The translations under genes were made by a program, and so were the position numbers. From assembly GCA_902553555.1 (NCBI GenBank), contig CACDLE010000002.1:1-64000 (forward strand): DNA of 64,000 bases, in the 5' to 3' direction. The notes below the pieces were generated by a model. That model saw only the letters and a program-made list of their open reading frames with translations, had not been told where the DNA came from and did no database searches. Positions 49,101-57,705 of this stretch are shown here, piece by piece (positions within the stretch are counted from its first letter, which is position 1; each line of letters starts with the position of its first letter). The DNA comes from an uncultured Pelagibacteraceae bacterium. Lineage in GTDB: Bacteria > Pseudomonadota > Alphaproteobacteria > Pelagibacterales > Pelagibacteraceae.

Positions 49101-50208
49101 TTCTATTTTTATCAACTTTTAATGTCTCGAGTATGTAAGGACCTTTATTAATAGGATCAATATTAACAATTTCCAATTTGTTTATCTCATTTGAAGATAT
49201 TTTCTCTAAAATCTCATCATTCAGATCTGTACCAGCACTACATATTGACTGTTTACTTTTATCAAAAATATCTTTTGCTAAGTACTTGCCTCTTAATTCT
49301 TCATTTGAAATTAATATTTCTTTTAAATTTTTATCTTGAAGTTTTTTTGCGATTATAAAGTTTAATTTTTCTCCTTTGGATAAAACTTTTTTATTATTTT
49401 TGGCATCAATTAAATCAAAAGATAATTTGATGGGTCTTTTAAAATTTTCTGGATCAAAATTAGTTATCCATTGTTTATTATCATTATCAAAACTGTATTG
49501 GCTAGTGGAATAAAATGTTTTAATTATTTTTTCTTTAGATAAGCCTAGAGCATAAAGAATTGTACTAATATGTAATTTCTTCTTTCTATCTATTCTAAAA
49601 TATAAAATATCCTTTGGATCAAACTCAAAATCTAACCAAGAGCCTCGACCAGGTATAATTCTGCAATTAAACAAAAGTTTTCCACTTGAGTGAGTTTTAC
49701 CTTTATCATGATCAAAGAATACACCAGGACTTCTATGCATTTGGTTTACTACAACTCTTTCAACTCCATTAACAACAAATGTACCACTTGGTGTCATTAA
49801 CGGAAGTTCACCAATAAAAACCTCTTGTTCTTTAGCTGATAAGATTTGTTTAGTGTTATTCTCTGTATCTATATCATAGACAACTAATCTTAAATTGGCT
49901 TTTAAGGAAGCTGAGTATGTTAAACTTCTTTGTTTGCATTCTAATACATCAAACTTTGGTTTCTCTAATTTATAGGTTATATATTCTAAAGTTGACTTAT
50001 CTGAACTGTCATCAATTGGAAATATGCTTTTAAATACTTTATCTATACCTTTAGATAAAATGTCCATTTGCTCATTGAAAGCTTTTGAAGATAAAAATTC
50101 TTGGTACGAATTTTTTTGAACTTCTATTAAATTAGGTATTGATAAGCCTTCTTTTAACTTACCAAAACTTTTCCTTATACTTTTTTTTTGAGTAAAAGAT
50201 AATTCCAT
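46117..50208 (-). CDS. rpoB: RNA polymerase beta subunit
   Basis: Catalytic subunit, 1363 residues from the ATG at 50208 (an in-frame TTG lies two codons earlier). The rifampicin pocket ([20 protein letters not shown] and [10 protein letters not shown]) carries the usual sensitive residues. [17 protein letters not shown], the active-site [17 protein letters not shown] and the C-terminal [18 protein letters not shown] are present. The 53 bases before it separate it from rplL. Confidence 0.98.
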   Translation of the reverse strand: MELSFTQKKSIRKSFGKLKEGLSIPNLIEVQKNSYQEFLSSKAFNEQMDILSKGIDKVFKSIFPIDDSSDKSTLEYITYKLEKPKFDVLECKQRSLTYSASLKANLRLVVYDIDTENNTKQILSAKEQEVFIGELPLMTPSGTFVVNGVERVVVNQMHRSPGVFFDHDKGKTHSSGKLLFNCRIIPGRGSWLDFEFDPKDILYFRIDRKKKLHISTILYALGLSKEKIIKTFYSTSQYSFDNDNKQWITNFDPENFKRPIKLSFDLIDAKNNKKVLSKGEKLNFIIAKKLQDKNLKEILISNEELRGKYLAKDIFDKSKQSICSAGTDLNDEILEKISSNEINKLEIVNIDPINKGPYILETLKVDKNRSKADALNDIYKVLRPGEAPTIEIAEEVFNNLYFNKERYDLSEVGRVKLNSKLNLNRDAKDNTLNSEDIIAIIKFMLDLRDGKGDVDDIDHLGNRRVRSVGELVENQFRIGLLRMERTVKEKMSTFLEIESAMPQDLINAKPITTSLKDFFATSQLSQFMDQTNPLSEITHKRRVSALGPGGLTRERAGFEVRDVHPTHYGRICPIETPEGPNIGLINSLATYCRVNKFGYIESPYKKVEKGKVTDEIKYLSAIEEERYTIAQANSPLRKDGTFEEELVACRKNLNFQLSNKDNIDYIDVSPKQLVSVAAALIPFLENDDANRALMGSNMMRQAVPLLKPEAPLVGTGIESDVALDSGVTIVAKRHGVVDKIDGKRIVVKATDVKDLSQSAVDIYNLSKFKRSNQNTCINQKPLVKVGDQIKRGDIIADGPATKLGELALGKNVTVAFMPWQGYNFEDSILISERCVTDDVFTSIHIEEYESMARDTKLGAEEITRDIPNVSEESLRNLDESGIVYVGAEVKPGDILVGKVTPKSETSSSPEEKLLRSIFGEKATDVRDSSLKLPSGSAGVVIDVRVFNRHGIEKDERSIAIERSEIESVQEDRKVEEEILERNIKSRATDLLKSQVINKSYKNLKSGLTLNKNDLDTLSLKDLWKISFKEEKINENLLKLKNQFDNANEDIKIRFDDKVNKIQQGDDLLPTVMKVVKVFVAVKRRLMPGDKMAGRHGNKGVVSKIVPVEDMPYMENGKPVDIVLNPLGVPSRMNVGQILETHLGWSCSELGEQIKTYLKEFEEKFENLKTKLKEIYGQKYFDNVLSKLSKKEIFELIENISNGIPIGTPVFDGASTDDITKMLDLAKLPSSGQTHLWDGRTGERFDRPVTVGTIYMLKLNHLVEDKIHARSTGPYSLVTQQPLGGKAQLGGQRFGEMEVWALEAYGASYSLQEILTVKSDDVAGRTKVYETIVKGNNNFESGVPESFNVLIKEIRALGLNIELN

Positions 50209-50261
50209 CAACAAAATTTACTACAATAGCTAAATTGTAATAATCTAATCTCTAATTTAAT

Positions 50262-50630
50262 TTACTTTAATTCTACTTTTGCGCCAGCAGCTTCGAGTTT
50301 TTTCTTAAATTCGTCTGCTTCTTTTTTTGGCACTCCAGCTTTAATTTCTTTAGGAGCTCCCTCAACTAAATCTTTAGCCTCTTTTAATCCCAATCCAGTG
50401 ATCGCTCTTACTTCTTTAATAACGTTAATTTTTTTATCTCCGGCAGCAGCCAAGAATAAAGAAAATTCAGATTTTTCTTCTCCTGCTGGAGCGGCTCCTG
50501 GAGCTGCTGCTGCTGCTACAGGTGCAGCTGCTTTGACTCCCCATTTTTCCTCTAACTGTTTTGAAAGCTCTGCAGCTTCTACTACGGTTAGTTTTGATAA
50601 ATCTTCAATTATTTTGTTTAAGTCTGACAT
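50262..50630 (-). CDS. rplL: 50S ribosomal protein L7/L12
   Basis: Stalk protein that recruits translation GTPases; 122 residues. N-terminal dimerisation helices, an Ala/Pro-rich hinge (residues about 36-50) and the C-terminal [20 protein letters not shown] domain are clear. It is 14 bases after rplJ. Confidence 0.98.
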   Translation of the reverse strand: MSDLNKIIEDLSKLTVVEAAELSKQLEEKWGVKAAAPVAAAAAPGAAPAGEEKSEFSLFLAAAGDKKINVIKEVRAITGLGLKEAKDLVEGAPKEIKAGVPKKEADEFKKKLEAAGAKVELK

Positions 50631-50644
50631 TTGAATCCTTATAA

Positions 50645-51157
50645 TTAATTTTTTAAACTCTTTGCGCGCGCTAAATTAGCAATTTTTGAGCCAGGTGCAA
50701 GTAAAATACTTACTAACTTTTGTGCTGGAGATGACAAAATACCCACTATTTTAGCTCTTGCCTCCTCTAATGATGGTAATGTGGCGATAATAGACACCTC
50801 TTTTTGGTCTAAAACTTTCCCATCCATAAACCCAGCTATAATTTTAAGTTTATCATGTGATTTAGCAAAATTCGTGAGAATCTTTGCAGTGGTTATTGGA
50901 TCAGAAGATAGCGCAGCTGCAGTTGGTCCTTTAAAATATTTTTCTAAATCTTTAACAGGAGTCTCTTTAATAGCTAATTTTGTTATTCTATTTTTTGTAA
51001 TCTTGAAAATAATATCTTTTTCCCTAAGTTTTTTTCTAAGCTCATCTAGTTCATTTACATTTAAACCTTGGTACTGAGCAATCATTACTGAGTTGTTTGA
51101 AGAAAAACTTTTTTTCATTTCTTCTATATAATTCTTTTTTGCTTGCTTATTCATCAT
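50645..51157 (-). CDS. rplJ: 50S ribosomal protein L10
   Basis: Base of the stalk, binding L7/L12 dimers through its C-terminal helix; 170 residues. [19 protein letters not shown] and [13 protein letters not shown] are typical. Two adjacent ATG codons (51157 and 51154) are possible starts. In other bacteria the L10-L12 complex represses this operon; no leader fold was identified in the short gap after rplA. Confidence 0.96.
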   Translation of the reverse strand: MMNKQAKKNYIEEMKKSFSSNNSVMIAQYQGLNVNELDELRKKLREKDIIFKITKNRITKLAIKETPVKDLEKYFKGPTAAALSSDPITTAKILTNFAKSHDKLKIIAGFMDGKVLDQKEVSIIATLPSLEEARAKIVGILSSPAQKLVSILLAPGSKIANLARAKSLKN

Positions 51158-51159
51158 AA

Positions 51160-51849
51160 TTAATTTTTACCGCCGATCTTGTACGATATACCCATTGTTG
51201 AAGTAATAAAAATATTTTTTATGAACTCACCTTTTATTGTATCTGGTTTTTCTTTTTTTAAAAAATCAATTAAAAATTTATAATTTTCTTCTAATTTATT
51301 ATTGGAAAAATCTTTTCTACCAATTGATAGAGCAAGATTTCCATCTTTGTCATTTTTTAATTCGGTTAAACCGTTTTTTAAATCATTTATTGATCCTTTT
51401 AAATTGTTTGAAACAGTTCCTAATTTTGGATTTGGCATTAAACCTTTTGGACCTAAGATTTTACCAAATTTACCAAGTTTACCCATCATTCCTGGTGTGC
51501 AAATAAGTTTATTAAAATTAATCTTTTTTGAGGATATTTTTTCTAATAAATCGTCTGAACCTACTATATTAGCACCATTAGATTTGGCTTCTTCTATTTT
51601 TTCTGGTTCACATAAAACTGCAATTGAAAACTTTTTTCCACTTCCATTTGGTAGTTTTGTGACAGTTCTGAGATTATATTCTCCACCTTTAGACTGTTTT
51701 GTATTAATCCTTATTGATAAATCTATTGAATCATTTTTTAGTTTTGTATTACAAGTCTGTTTGATTAGCTCAATCGCTTTCTCAATCGAAATTTTTCCTT
51801 TATTTTTTTTCTTTTCTAAATCTTTGTATCGTTTTGATCTTTTTTTCAT
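51160..51849 (-). CDS. rplA: 50S ribosomal protein L1
   Basis: L1-stalk protein that moves deacylated tRNA out of the E site; 229 residues. KFGKILGPKGLMPNPKLGTV is the diagnostic motif, here preceded by TPGMMGKLG. The start overlaps the rplK stop by one base, matching the usual rplKA pair. Confidence 0.97.
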   Translation of the reverse strand: MKKRSKRYKDLEKKKNKGKISIEKAIELIKQTCNTKLKNDSIDLSIRINTKQSKGGEYNLRTVTKLPNGSGKKFSIAVLCEPEKIEEAKSNGANIVGSDDLLEKISSKKINFNKLICTPGMMGKLGKFGKILGPKGLMPNPKLGTVSNNLKGSINDLKNGLTELKNDKDGNLALSIGRKDFSNNKLEENYKFLIDFLKKEKPDTIKGEFIKNIFITSTMGISYKIGGKN

Positions 51850-52274
51850 TATTCTTTAACCTCGATTCCCATTGACCTTGCAGATCCACAAATTATTTTA
51901 GTAGCTTCTTTTAAATCAAATGCATTAAGGTCTTTCATTTTTTCTTTAGCTATAGCTTCCGCTTGTTTCATTGTAATTGAGCCCGCTACTACTCTTCCAG
52001 GTTCACTCGATCCACTTTTAAGTTTAGCTGCCTCCCTAATAAAATGTGAGGCTGGAGGTGATTTTATTACAAAATCAAACTTTTTATCTTTGTAAACTGT
52101 AATTACTACTGGAACAGGTTTGCCCATAAAAGATTTTGTTTTTTCATTAAAGGCTTTACAGAATTCCATAATATTAATTCCCCTTTGGCCCAATGCTGGA
52201 CCCACAGGTGGAGCTGGATTAGCTTGGCCACCTTTAATTTGTAATTTTACGTATCCTGTAACTTCTTTAGCCAT
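51849..52274 (-). CDS. rplK: 50S ribosomal protein L11
   Basis: Part of the GTPase-associated centre and required for RelA-type stringent sensing elsewhere; 141 residues. [20 protein letters not shown] is the normal start, so the ATG at 52274 is used rather than a TTG five codons upstream. [20 protein letters not shown] is diagnostic. It begins one base after the nusG stop. Confidence 0.97.
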   Translation of the reverse strand: MAKEVTGYVKLQIKGGQANPAPPVGPALGQRGINIMEFCKAFNEKTKSFMGKPVPVVITVYKDKKFDFVIKSPPASHFIREAAKLKSGSSEPGRVVAGSITMKQAEAIAKEKMKDLNAFDLKEATKIICGSARSMGIEVKE

Positions 52275-52275
52275 A

Positions 52276-52800
52276 TCAATTTTTTTCAACTTGAGTAAAT
52301 TCTAAATCTACTGGAGTTGGTCTACCAAATATCGAAACTGAAACCTTAAGTCTAGACTTTTCTTCATCAATTTCCTCGATTAATCCAGTGAACGAAGCAA
52401 AAGGACCGTCGCAAACTTTAACTTTTTCTCCAATTTCAAAGTTTAACCCTGTTTTTTGATTTGTTGCACTTTCTGATACTTGGCCTAAAATTCTCTTAAT
52501 TTCGCTGTCAGAAATTGGTGTTGGCTTGTCAGACGATCCTAAAAATCCACTCACTTTTTGTAAGTTTTTTATCAAATGATAAATTTGTTTTGTTAAATCA
52601 ATTTTAATTAAAACATACCCTGGAAAATATTTTTTTTCTTTTTTAGTTCTTTTGCCTTTTTTTACTTCAGTAACTTGATGAGTTGGTATTAAAAGTTGAT
52701 CAAGATTAGCCTCTAGTTTGTGTCTTTTGAGCTCCTCTTTTATAGACTCAACCACTTTTTTCTCAAATCCAGAGTATGCTTGAACAATATACCAATTCAT
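52276..52800 (-). CDS. nusG: Transcription elongation/antitermination factor NusG
   Basis: Binds RNA polymerase and links it to Rho or the ribosome. The 174-residue protein has the NGN domain ([20 protein letters not shown], then [14 protein letters not shown]) and a C-terminal KOW domain ([20 protein letters not shown]). Three bases after secE. Confidence 0.98.
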   Translation of the reverse strand: MNWYIVQAYSGFEKKVVESIKEELKRHKLEANLDQLLIPTHQVTEVKKGKRTKKEKKYFPGYVLIKIDLTKQIYHLIKNLQKVSGFLGSSDKPTPISDSEIKRILGQVSESATNQKTGLNFEIGEKVKVCDGPFASFTGLIEEIDEEKSRLKVSVSIFGRPTPVDLEFTQVEKN

Positions 52801-52803
52801 AAA

Positions 52804-52995
52804 TTAAAAACTTATAGTTAATATAATATTTAGTAAAAATCTAAGAAGTTGATCTAACAAAAGAAAAAAAATTGCAGCTATTGATGCTAATCCAAACACC
52901 ATCAAAGCACCTGTAAGAGTGTCTTTTTTTGTTGGCCAAGTTATCCTAAAAGCTTCCTGTTTAACTTCTTGTAAAAATCTTAATGGGTTTTTCAT
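52804..52995 (-). CDS. secE: Protein translocase subunit SecE
   Basis: A 63-residue single-span membrane protein that clamps SecY. The amphipathic LRFLQEVKQEAFRITWPTKK precedes one membrane segment, the minimal form seen in most alphaproteobacteria. It starts ten bases after the 3' end of tRNA-Trp. Confidence 0.96.
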   Translation of the reverse strand: MKNPLRFLQEVKQEAFRITWPTKKDTLTGALMVFGLASIAAIFFLLLDQLLRFLLNIILTISF

Positions 52996-53005
52996 ATTTG
53001 TATTT

Positions 53006-53081
53006 TGGCAGGAGCGGAGGGAATCGAACCCACAGCCTCCGGTTTTGGAGACCGGCGCTCTACCAATTGAGCTACGCTCCT
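53006..53081 (-). tRNA. tRNA-Trp (anticodon CCA)
   Basis: Minus-strand cloverleaf of 76 bases: acceptor AGGAGCG/CGCTCCT, D arm TAGCTCAATTGGTAGAGC, anticodon stem CCGGT/ACCGG around CTCCAAA, T arm GTGGGTTCGATTCCC; CCA is encoded. Only one base separates it from the tuf stop, so it is processed from the tuf-secE transcript. Confidence 0.97.
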
Positions 53082-53082
53082 A

Positions 53083-54273
53083 TTATTTTATAATTTTAGT
53101 TACTACGCCAGCTCCTACTGTCTTACCACCTTCTCTAATAGCGAAATTTAAATTTTCACTCATAGCAATAGGTGTTATTAGTTTTACAGTAAATTTACCG
53201 TCATCACCAGGCATCACCATCTCTGTGCCAGAGGGCAATGTAACTTCACCTGTAACGTCAGTTGTTCTAAAATAAAACTGTGGTCTATATTTTGTAAAAA
53301 AAGGTGTATGCCTTCCACCCTCTTCTTTTTTTAATATGTATGCTTGGCATTCAAACTCTGTGTGTGGTGTTACAGATCCTGGTTTAGCCAGAACTTGACC
53401 TCTCTCAACATCAGTCCTCTCTACACCTCTTAGTAAAGCGCCGATATTATCACCAGCTTCTCCACTATCTAAAAGTTTTCTAAACATTTCTACACCAGTA
53501 CATACTGATTTTTTGGTATCTCTAATTCCAACAATCTCAATCTCCTCACCAACTTTTATAACACCTTGTTCTACCCTTCCTGTAACTACTGTTCCTCTAC
53601 CAGAAATGGAGAAAACATCTTCAACAGGCATTAAAAAAGGTTTATCTTTTGGTCTGTCCGGTTGAGGGATAGTTTCATCAACGGCTTTCATCAATTCCAT
53701 AATTGCATTTTTTCCTGTTGCTTCATCTTTGCCCTCTACAGCGTTTAAGGCTGAACCTTTGATAATAGGAATTTTATCTCCAGGGAATTTATAAGACGTT
53801 AAAAGTTCTCTAATTTCTTCTTCAACCAAATCAACGAGTTCTTTATCTTTTACTGTGTCAATCTTGTTTAAGAATACTACAATCGCAGGAACGCCTACTT
53901 GACGAGCAAGCAAGATATGTTCTCTTGTTTGTGGCATAGGTCCATCAGCAGCGTTAACTACTAAAATTGCTCCGTCCATTTGCGCAGCACCTGTTATCAT
54001 ATTTTTTACATAGTCGGCATGACCTGGACAATCAACGTGAGCGTAATGTCTTTTGGCTGTTTCATATTCAACATGGGCAGTAGAAATAGTTATACCTCTC
54101 TCTTTTTCCTCAGGTGCTTTATCTATTTGGTCGTAAGCGACAAATTTTGCGCCACCTGCTTCAGCTAATACTTTTGTAATTGCAGCAGTTAAAGTTGTTT
54201 TACCATGATCAACGTGTCCGATTGTACCAATGTTACAATGCGGTTTGCTTCTATTAAATTTTTCTTTCGACAT
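53083..54273 (-). CDS. tuf: Translation elongation factor Tu
   Basis: Delivers aminoacyl-tRNA to the ribosome; 396 residues. [30 protein letters not shown] and [10 protein letters not shown] are the GTPase motifs; domains II and III are complete. AGAGGAAA provides a clear ribosome site before the ATG. It is the only tuf in the window and replaces the position normally held by tufB (before tRNA-Trp and secE), with none after fusA. Confidence 0.99.
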   Translation of the reverse strand: MSKEKFNRSKPHCNIGTIGHVDHGKTTLTAAITKVLAEAGGAKFVAYDQIDKAPEEKERGITISTAHVEYETAKRHYAHVDCPGHADYVKNMITGAAQMDGAILVVNAADGPMPQTREHILLARQVGVPAIVVFLNKIDTVKDKELVDLVEEEIRELLTSYKFPGDKIPIIKGSALNAVEGKDEATGKNAIMELMKAVDETIPQPDRPKDKPFLMPVEDVFSISGRGTVVTGRVEQGVIKVGEEIEIVGIRDTKKSVCTGVEMFRKLLDSGEAGDNIGALLRGVERTDVERGQVLAKPGSVTPHTEFECQAYILKKEEGGRHTPFFTKYRPQFYFRTTDVTGEVTLPSGTEMVMPGDDGKFTVKLITPIAMSENLNFAIREGGKTVGAGVVTKIIK

Positions 54274-54304
54274 TTTATTTCCTCTTTTTTTTAATATTTT
54301 GTTT

Positions 54305-54378
54305 TGGAGCGGGTAAAGGGAATCGAACCCTTACATCCAGCTTGGAAGGCTAGCGTTCTACCATTGAACTACACCCGC
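54305..54378 (-). tRNA. tRNA-Gly (anticodon TCC)
   Basis: Minus-strand tRNA of 74 bases: acceptor GCGGGTG/TACCCGC, D arm TAGTTCAATGGTAGAAC, anticodon loop CTTCCAA, T arm AAGGGTTCGATTCCCTT, encoded CCA. It reads GGA/GGG. It lies 31 bases ahead of tuf. Confidence 0.97.
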
Positions 54379-54421
54379 TTAAACCAAACTTTTCGCTCAA
54401 TGTTGTAAAAGTTTTAAAGTT

Positions 54422-54507
54422 TGGTGGAGGGGGAAAGATTCGAACTTTCGAAGGCCGAAGCCAACGGGTTTACAGCCCGCCCCATTTGACCGCTTTGGTA
54501 CCCCTCC
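54422..54507 (-). tRNA. tRNA-Tyr (anticodon GTA)
   Basis: Class II tRNA of 86 bases on the minus strand: acceptor GGAGGGG/CCCCTCC, anticodon stem GCGGG/CCCGT around CTGTAAA, a long variable arm (TTGGCTTCGGCC), T arm with GTTCGAATC, discriminator A and encoded CCA. It is the first gene of the tRNA-tuf-secE-rpl-rpoBC transcript. Confidence 0.97.
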
Positions 54508-54535
54508 AATATGGGTACCAAATAACTTAAAAACC

Positions 54536-54562
54536 ATTATACAACAAGGGTTTTATAGTCGA
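54536..54562 (-). promoter_or_regulatory. Candidate promoter of the tRNA-Tyr/tuf/rpoBC operon
   Basis: Minus-strand TATAAT (54536-54541) is a perfect -10, with TCGACT (54557-54562) 15 bases upstream as a weak -35. Transcription would start about 22 bases before tRNA-Tyr. The gap of 125 bases is shared with the divergent rlmB gene. Confidence 0.45.
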
Positions 54563-54574
54563 GAGATAAAATAA

Positions 54575-54602
54575 TTGCAATAAATGATTTATTTTTTATT
54601 AG
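54575..54602 (+). promoter_or_regulatory. Candidate rlmB promoter
   Basis: TTGCAA (54575-54580) and TATTAG (54597-54602) are 16 bases apart on the plus strand, about 30 bases before the rlmB ATG. Both boxes match only four of six consensus bases, so this is a weak candidate. Confidence 0.25.
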
Positions 54603-54632
54603 ACGATTTATCTGTTAAAAAGGGCTATTTTT

Positions 54633-55373
54633 ATGGAAAAATCAACATTTTTAATTATTGGAAAACATGCGGTGGTAGAAGCGCTGAAAAACTCAAGAAG
54701 AAAAGTAACCAAAATATACATTAATGAGCATGTTCATAAGGAAATTAATAGGTCTAATCAACCTAAAAATATTTTTCAAAAAACTAAGGTAATTTTTAAA
54801 AGTAAAAAAGAACTAGATAATCTTTGTGGTAGAGACCAAATCAATCATCAAGGTATTGTAGGTGAAGTTTTAGAATTAGATAATAATTCACTTAAATCAG
54901 ATTTAGAATTTTTAAATAAAGAAAATATAAATTTTTTAGCACTAGAGAATATATCTGATCCAAGAAATCTTGGTTCAATAATAAGATCAGCTGCATCCTT
55001 TAATATTGATGGAATAATAGTAAACGAAAGAAAATTTCCAAATAAAAGTAAATTACTGTACAAAGCTGCAAGCGGTGCAATGGAACATATCAATATTTAT
55101 AGGTTATCTAATATTAAAGTAGCTTTTAATTTATTAAAAAAAAAAGGTTTTTGGATAAGCGCATTTAGCTCTCATGCGGAAAAGAATTTTACAACGAACA
55201 ATTGGAAAGGTAAAAATATATTATTATTTGGTTCGGAGGGAAAAGGTTTAAAAAAAAATACTAAAGAAAAAGCAGATTTTTATTATAAAATTAATATTAA
55301 AAATATTGAAAGCTTAAATGTTTCAAACTCAGTATCAATTGTTTGTCATTTTATTAATGAAAAAATAAGCTAA
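54633..55373 (+). CDS. rlmB: 23S rRNA (guanosine-2'-O)-methyltransferase, TrmH/RlmB family
   Basis: A SpoU-type SAM-dependent RNA 2'-O-methyltransferase of 246 residues. An N-terminal RNA-binding domain begins with IIGKHAVVEALKNSRRKV. The trefoil-knot domain has SDPRNLGSIIRSAASFN, LLFGSEGKGL and ESLNVSNSVSI, motifs 1-3 of the family. AAGGG lies before the ATG. A run of 10 A (55136-55145) is embedded in the coding sequence. Confidence 0.92.
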   Translation: MEKSTFLIIGKHAVVEALKNSRRKVTKIYINEHVHKEINRSNQPKNIFQKTKVIFKSKKELDNLCGRDQINHQGIVGEVLELDNNSLKSDLEFLNKENINFLALENISDPRNLGSIIRSAASFNIDGIIVNERKFPNKSKLLYKAASGAMEHINIYRLSNIKVAFNLLKKKGFWISAFSSHAEKNFTTNNWKGKNILLFGSEGKGLKKNTKEKADFYYKINIKNIESLNVSNSVSIVCHFINEKIS

Positions 55374-55426
55374 AAAAATTTAAAGTATGTATATTTGGCC
55401 GTACTAACTTCAGTTAATTAAATTTC

Positions 55427-55454
55427 TTGAATTATAAATAAAATTATCATAAAA
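55427..55454 (+). promoter_or_regulatory. Candidate tRNA-Thr promoter
   Basis: TTGAAT (55427-55432) and CATAAA (55449-55454), 16 bases apart, would start transcription a few bases before tRNA-Thr. Each box matches four of six consensus bases; low confidence in AT-rich DNA. The rest of the 90-base gap shows nothing recognisable. Confidence 0.25.
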
Positions 55455-55463
55455 GTTTGTCAG

Positions 55464-55539
55464 GCCCTCATAGCTCAATTGGTAGAGCAATTGATTTGTA
55501 ATCAATAGGTTCGCGGTTCGAGTCCGTGTGAGGGCACCA
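55464..55539 (+). tRNA. tRNA-Thr (anticodon TGT)
   Basis: Plus-strand tRNA of 76 bases: acceptor GCCCTCA/TGAGGGC, D arm TAGCTCAATTGGTAGAGC, anticodon stem ATTGA/TCAAT around TTTGTAA, T arm GCGGTTCGAGTCCGT, encoded CCA. It lies at the left edge of the surface-glycan block; the opposing glycosyltransferase gene ends four bases past it. No repeat of its 3' end, as an integrase would leave, was noticed at the other edge. Confidence 0.97.
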
Positions 55540-55543
55540 ATTA

Positions 55544-56626
55544 CTAGGATTTAATAAATATTTCAGATAATTGTTTTTTAAAGTTTTGTCTTTCTAGTAA
55601 AGTTTTTTTTTGATATCTTTTATATAATTTTATTTCTTTCTTATAATTTTTAAAAATTAATTCAATTAACTTACTAATCTTCTTTATATTTTCATTATTT
55701 TCATTAAATTTAAATTTTTTTGGTATAGGAATATCATGTATATTTTTAGCACTACCTTTTAGATTCGTAATAACGCAATTATTAAACAAGACGGCTTCTC
55801 TAGGCATTTTATCTTTTCCTGGATGATAACCAAAATCTAAATAAATTTTTGTTTTTTTAAATATGTTTATAACTTGATTTGCGCTCATGTTTTTAAGTGC
55901 AATAAATTTAAATTTTAAAACTTTTTTTATTTCATTGATAAATTTGTTACTTTTGTGAGAATAACATATTTCATTTTTTTTCTTTACTTTTTCTTTACAC
56001 TTTTTTAAGACCATATCACTTTGATAATCATATAATTTTTTTATATTTTTGAATTTATCTTTAAAATAATCAAAAGCGTATTGCGACTGCATCAAATGTA
56101 AGTGTGCTTGATCTACTTCTTTTTGTTTATGATATTTTGTAAAATTATAAATATATTTTAAATAATCATGGTAAGTTAGTATACCAAAGTAAAATTTAGT
56201 TATTCTATTAAATAGAGAGATAAAATTGTAAGGTATTTTAATTAAAGATCTTAAGAATTTTGAATTATCTTCTCTAAATTTAAAACTAAAAAAATTATCA
56301 ACGCTTAACCACCAAATGACTTTATTAATTTTTTTATACCTTAAGGCATATTTAAGATAACAAAATTGTTCTGGTAATATCAGAATATTATTGTTGTTAT
56401 CTTCAACAAACTTGGAATAATTTGTCTTATATTTTAAAAAATTTTTGTGAACAGGTTTTTCAACTTCGGTTGGCAAGTAAACCATATAAGTTTTTGCCTT
56501 GAACACTTTTTTTAAATGAAATGCTAGCTGATGTAAACATTCTGGCCCTCCTGTAAATGTGTTTGCAGGTGCTAAAATAAAAATTTTGGTTTTATTATTA
56601 ATAATTAATTTTTTGGCTTTAGACAT
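55544..56626 (-). CDS. Glycosyltransferase-like protein (probable GT-B fold)
   Basis: A 360-residue Lys/Asn-rich soluble protein. Near the N-terminus, KIFILAPANTFTGGPECLHQ resembles the start of GT4-type enzymes, whose Gly-rich loop binds the acceptor. Near the C-terminus, FGYHPGKDKMPREAVLFNNC resembles the donor-binding region with its conserved Pro-x-Glu. No exact family or sugar can be named. It lies eight bases... downstream of the GT2 gene on the same strand, forming a pair, and its 3' end is four bases from tRNA-Thr. Extreme AT richness fits variable surface-glycan genes. Confidence 0.6.
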   Translation of the reverse strand: MSKAKKLIINNKTKIFILAPANTFTGGPECLHQLAFHLKKVFKAKTYMVYLPTEVEKPVHKNFLKYKTNYSKFVEDNNNNILILPEQFCYLKYALRYKKINKVIWWLSVDNFFSFKFREDNSKFLRSLIKIPYNFISLFNRITKFYFGILTYHDYLKYIYNFTKYHKQKEVDQAHLHLMQSQYAFDYFKDKFKNIKKLYDYQSDMVLKKCKEKVKKKNEICYSHKSNKFINEIKKVLKFKFIALKNMSANQVINIFKKTKIYLDFGYHPGKDKMPREAVLFNNCVITNLKGSAKNIHDIPIPKKFKFNENNENIKKISKLIELIFKNYKKEIKLYKRYQKKTLLERQNFKKQLSEIFIKS

Positions 56627-56633
56627 TTATAAT

Positions 56634-57389
56634 TTATTTCCAGCCATAATTTTTTAATGAACTTAAGCTAATTGATAGAACTGATTTTATATTTTGTAAA
56701 AAATTCAAATTGTTCCCTTTTTTATTAATAATCCATAAATTTAACAAATTCTCTAATTTGCTTGAAGACCTATTTGATTTATTTATTCTATAATAAGTAA
56801 AAGTGTTATTTATTTTGAAGGATGTAATCCCTTTTCTTAAAATATCACATTTAAAAAGAAAATCCTCATGCTTGTAATCTTTAAATTTAATTTCATCAAT
56901 TATTTTTCTTTTTAGAATAATTGAGGATGTACTCATGGTAGAATTTTTCAAAAAATTCTTTAAATCATAAAAAATAGGAAGACTGGTAGTTTTTAACTTG
57001 TCAAAATTTTCATTAAAAAAAAACTTAAAATCTGTATAAGTAAAATCGTTATCATTTTTTAACATATTGGTAATTTGGATCTGCAGTTTATCTATAGGCC
57101 AAAAATCATCTGAGTCTAAAAAGGCTATAAGTTCTGACGATGATTTTTCTATACCTAAGTTCCGGCAAAAAGCTGGACCATGATTAGACTCTAAATACGT
57201 AATACTTATTCTTGGATCATTCTTAAATTTATTTAAAATTTCTTTTGAATTATCGTTAGAAAAATCGTCTACTAAATAAATCTTCCAGTTTTTATAAGTT
57301 TGTTTTAGAACGGAATCTAGACATTCATTAAGATATTTAGCTTTATTATAATTAGGAATTATTATATCTATAGATGGTGAGTAAATCAT
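56634..57389 (-). CDS. Family 2 glycosyltransferase
   Basis: A 251-residue GT-A enzyme that adds a sugar to a growing glycan at the cytoplasmic membrane face. The N-terminal SIDIIIPNYNKAKYLNECLD, then KIYLVDDFSNDNS, and the DxD-like ELIAFLDSDDFWPIDKLQ are classic GT2 motifs. The C-terminal third is poorly conserved; the acceptor cannot be predicted. It starts divergently from the small membrane protein gene across 31 bases and is probably co-transcribed with the next minus-strand gene. Confidence 0.9.
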   Translation of the reverse strand: MIYSPSIDIIIPNYNKAKYLNECLDSVLKQTYKNWKIYLVDDFSNDNSKEILNKFKNDPRISITYLESNHGPAFCRNLGIEKSSSELIAFLDSDDFWPIDKLQIQITNMLKNDNDFTYTDFKFFFNENFDKLKTTSLPIFYDLKNFLKNSTMSTSSIILKRKIIDEIKFKDYKHEDFLFKCDILRKGITSFKINNTFTYYRINKSNRSSSKLENLLNLWIINKKGNNLNFLQNIKSVLSISLSSLKNYGWK

Positions 57390-57420
57390 TACAATTTTTG
57401 ACTAACTTAATTATTATAAC

Positions 57421-57705
57421 ATGAAATCTGAAGGCAGCTTAAAAATTTTTTTTGTTAAACTAATTTCAATAACATTTGCTATTATAGTAGTACTTAATGT
57501 GTTTTATAACATTTTTTTAGCTGATAAATTGAAGTTTATAAACGATTTGAGCAAAATGGATAAAAGTACTGCCGAGATGATTAAAAACAAAATAAGATCT
57601 GAGTTACGAAGCGGACTTGAGAAAGATAAAATTTTAACTGATGAGGACGCAAAATTAATCAAACAATTCTTAGATAAGATTTCATCAGAACTAAGAGCAA
57701 GATAG
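57421..57705 (+). CDS. Small single-span membrane protein of unknown function
   Basis: A 94-residue protein with one membrane segment (about residues 9-33, core FVKLISITFAIIVVLNVFYN) and a C-terminal charged helix of about 55 residues rich in Lys, Asp and Glu. I do not recognise the family. Its stop codon touches the TTG start of the next gene, so the two are almost certainly translated together; a role as a partner or anchor for the membrane glycosyltransferase is possible but unproven. Confidence 0.75.
   Translation: MKSEGSLKIFFVKLISITFAIIVVLNVFYNIFLADKLKFINDLSKMDKSTAEMIKNKIRSELRSGLEKDKILTDEDAKLIKQFLDKISSELRAR

Noticed and set aside
51302-51859. 185-codon open frame on the plus strand over rplA
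   Set aside because: It is the reverse reading of a conserved ribosomal protein gene and encodes no recognisable protein.
55464-55539. tRNA-Thr as an integrase attachment site
   Set aside because: No integrase gene and no repeated tRNA 3' end seen at the other edge of the glycan block.
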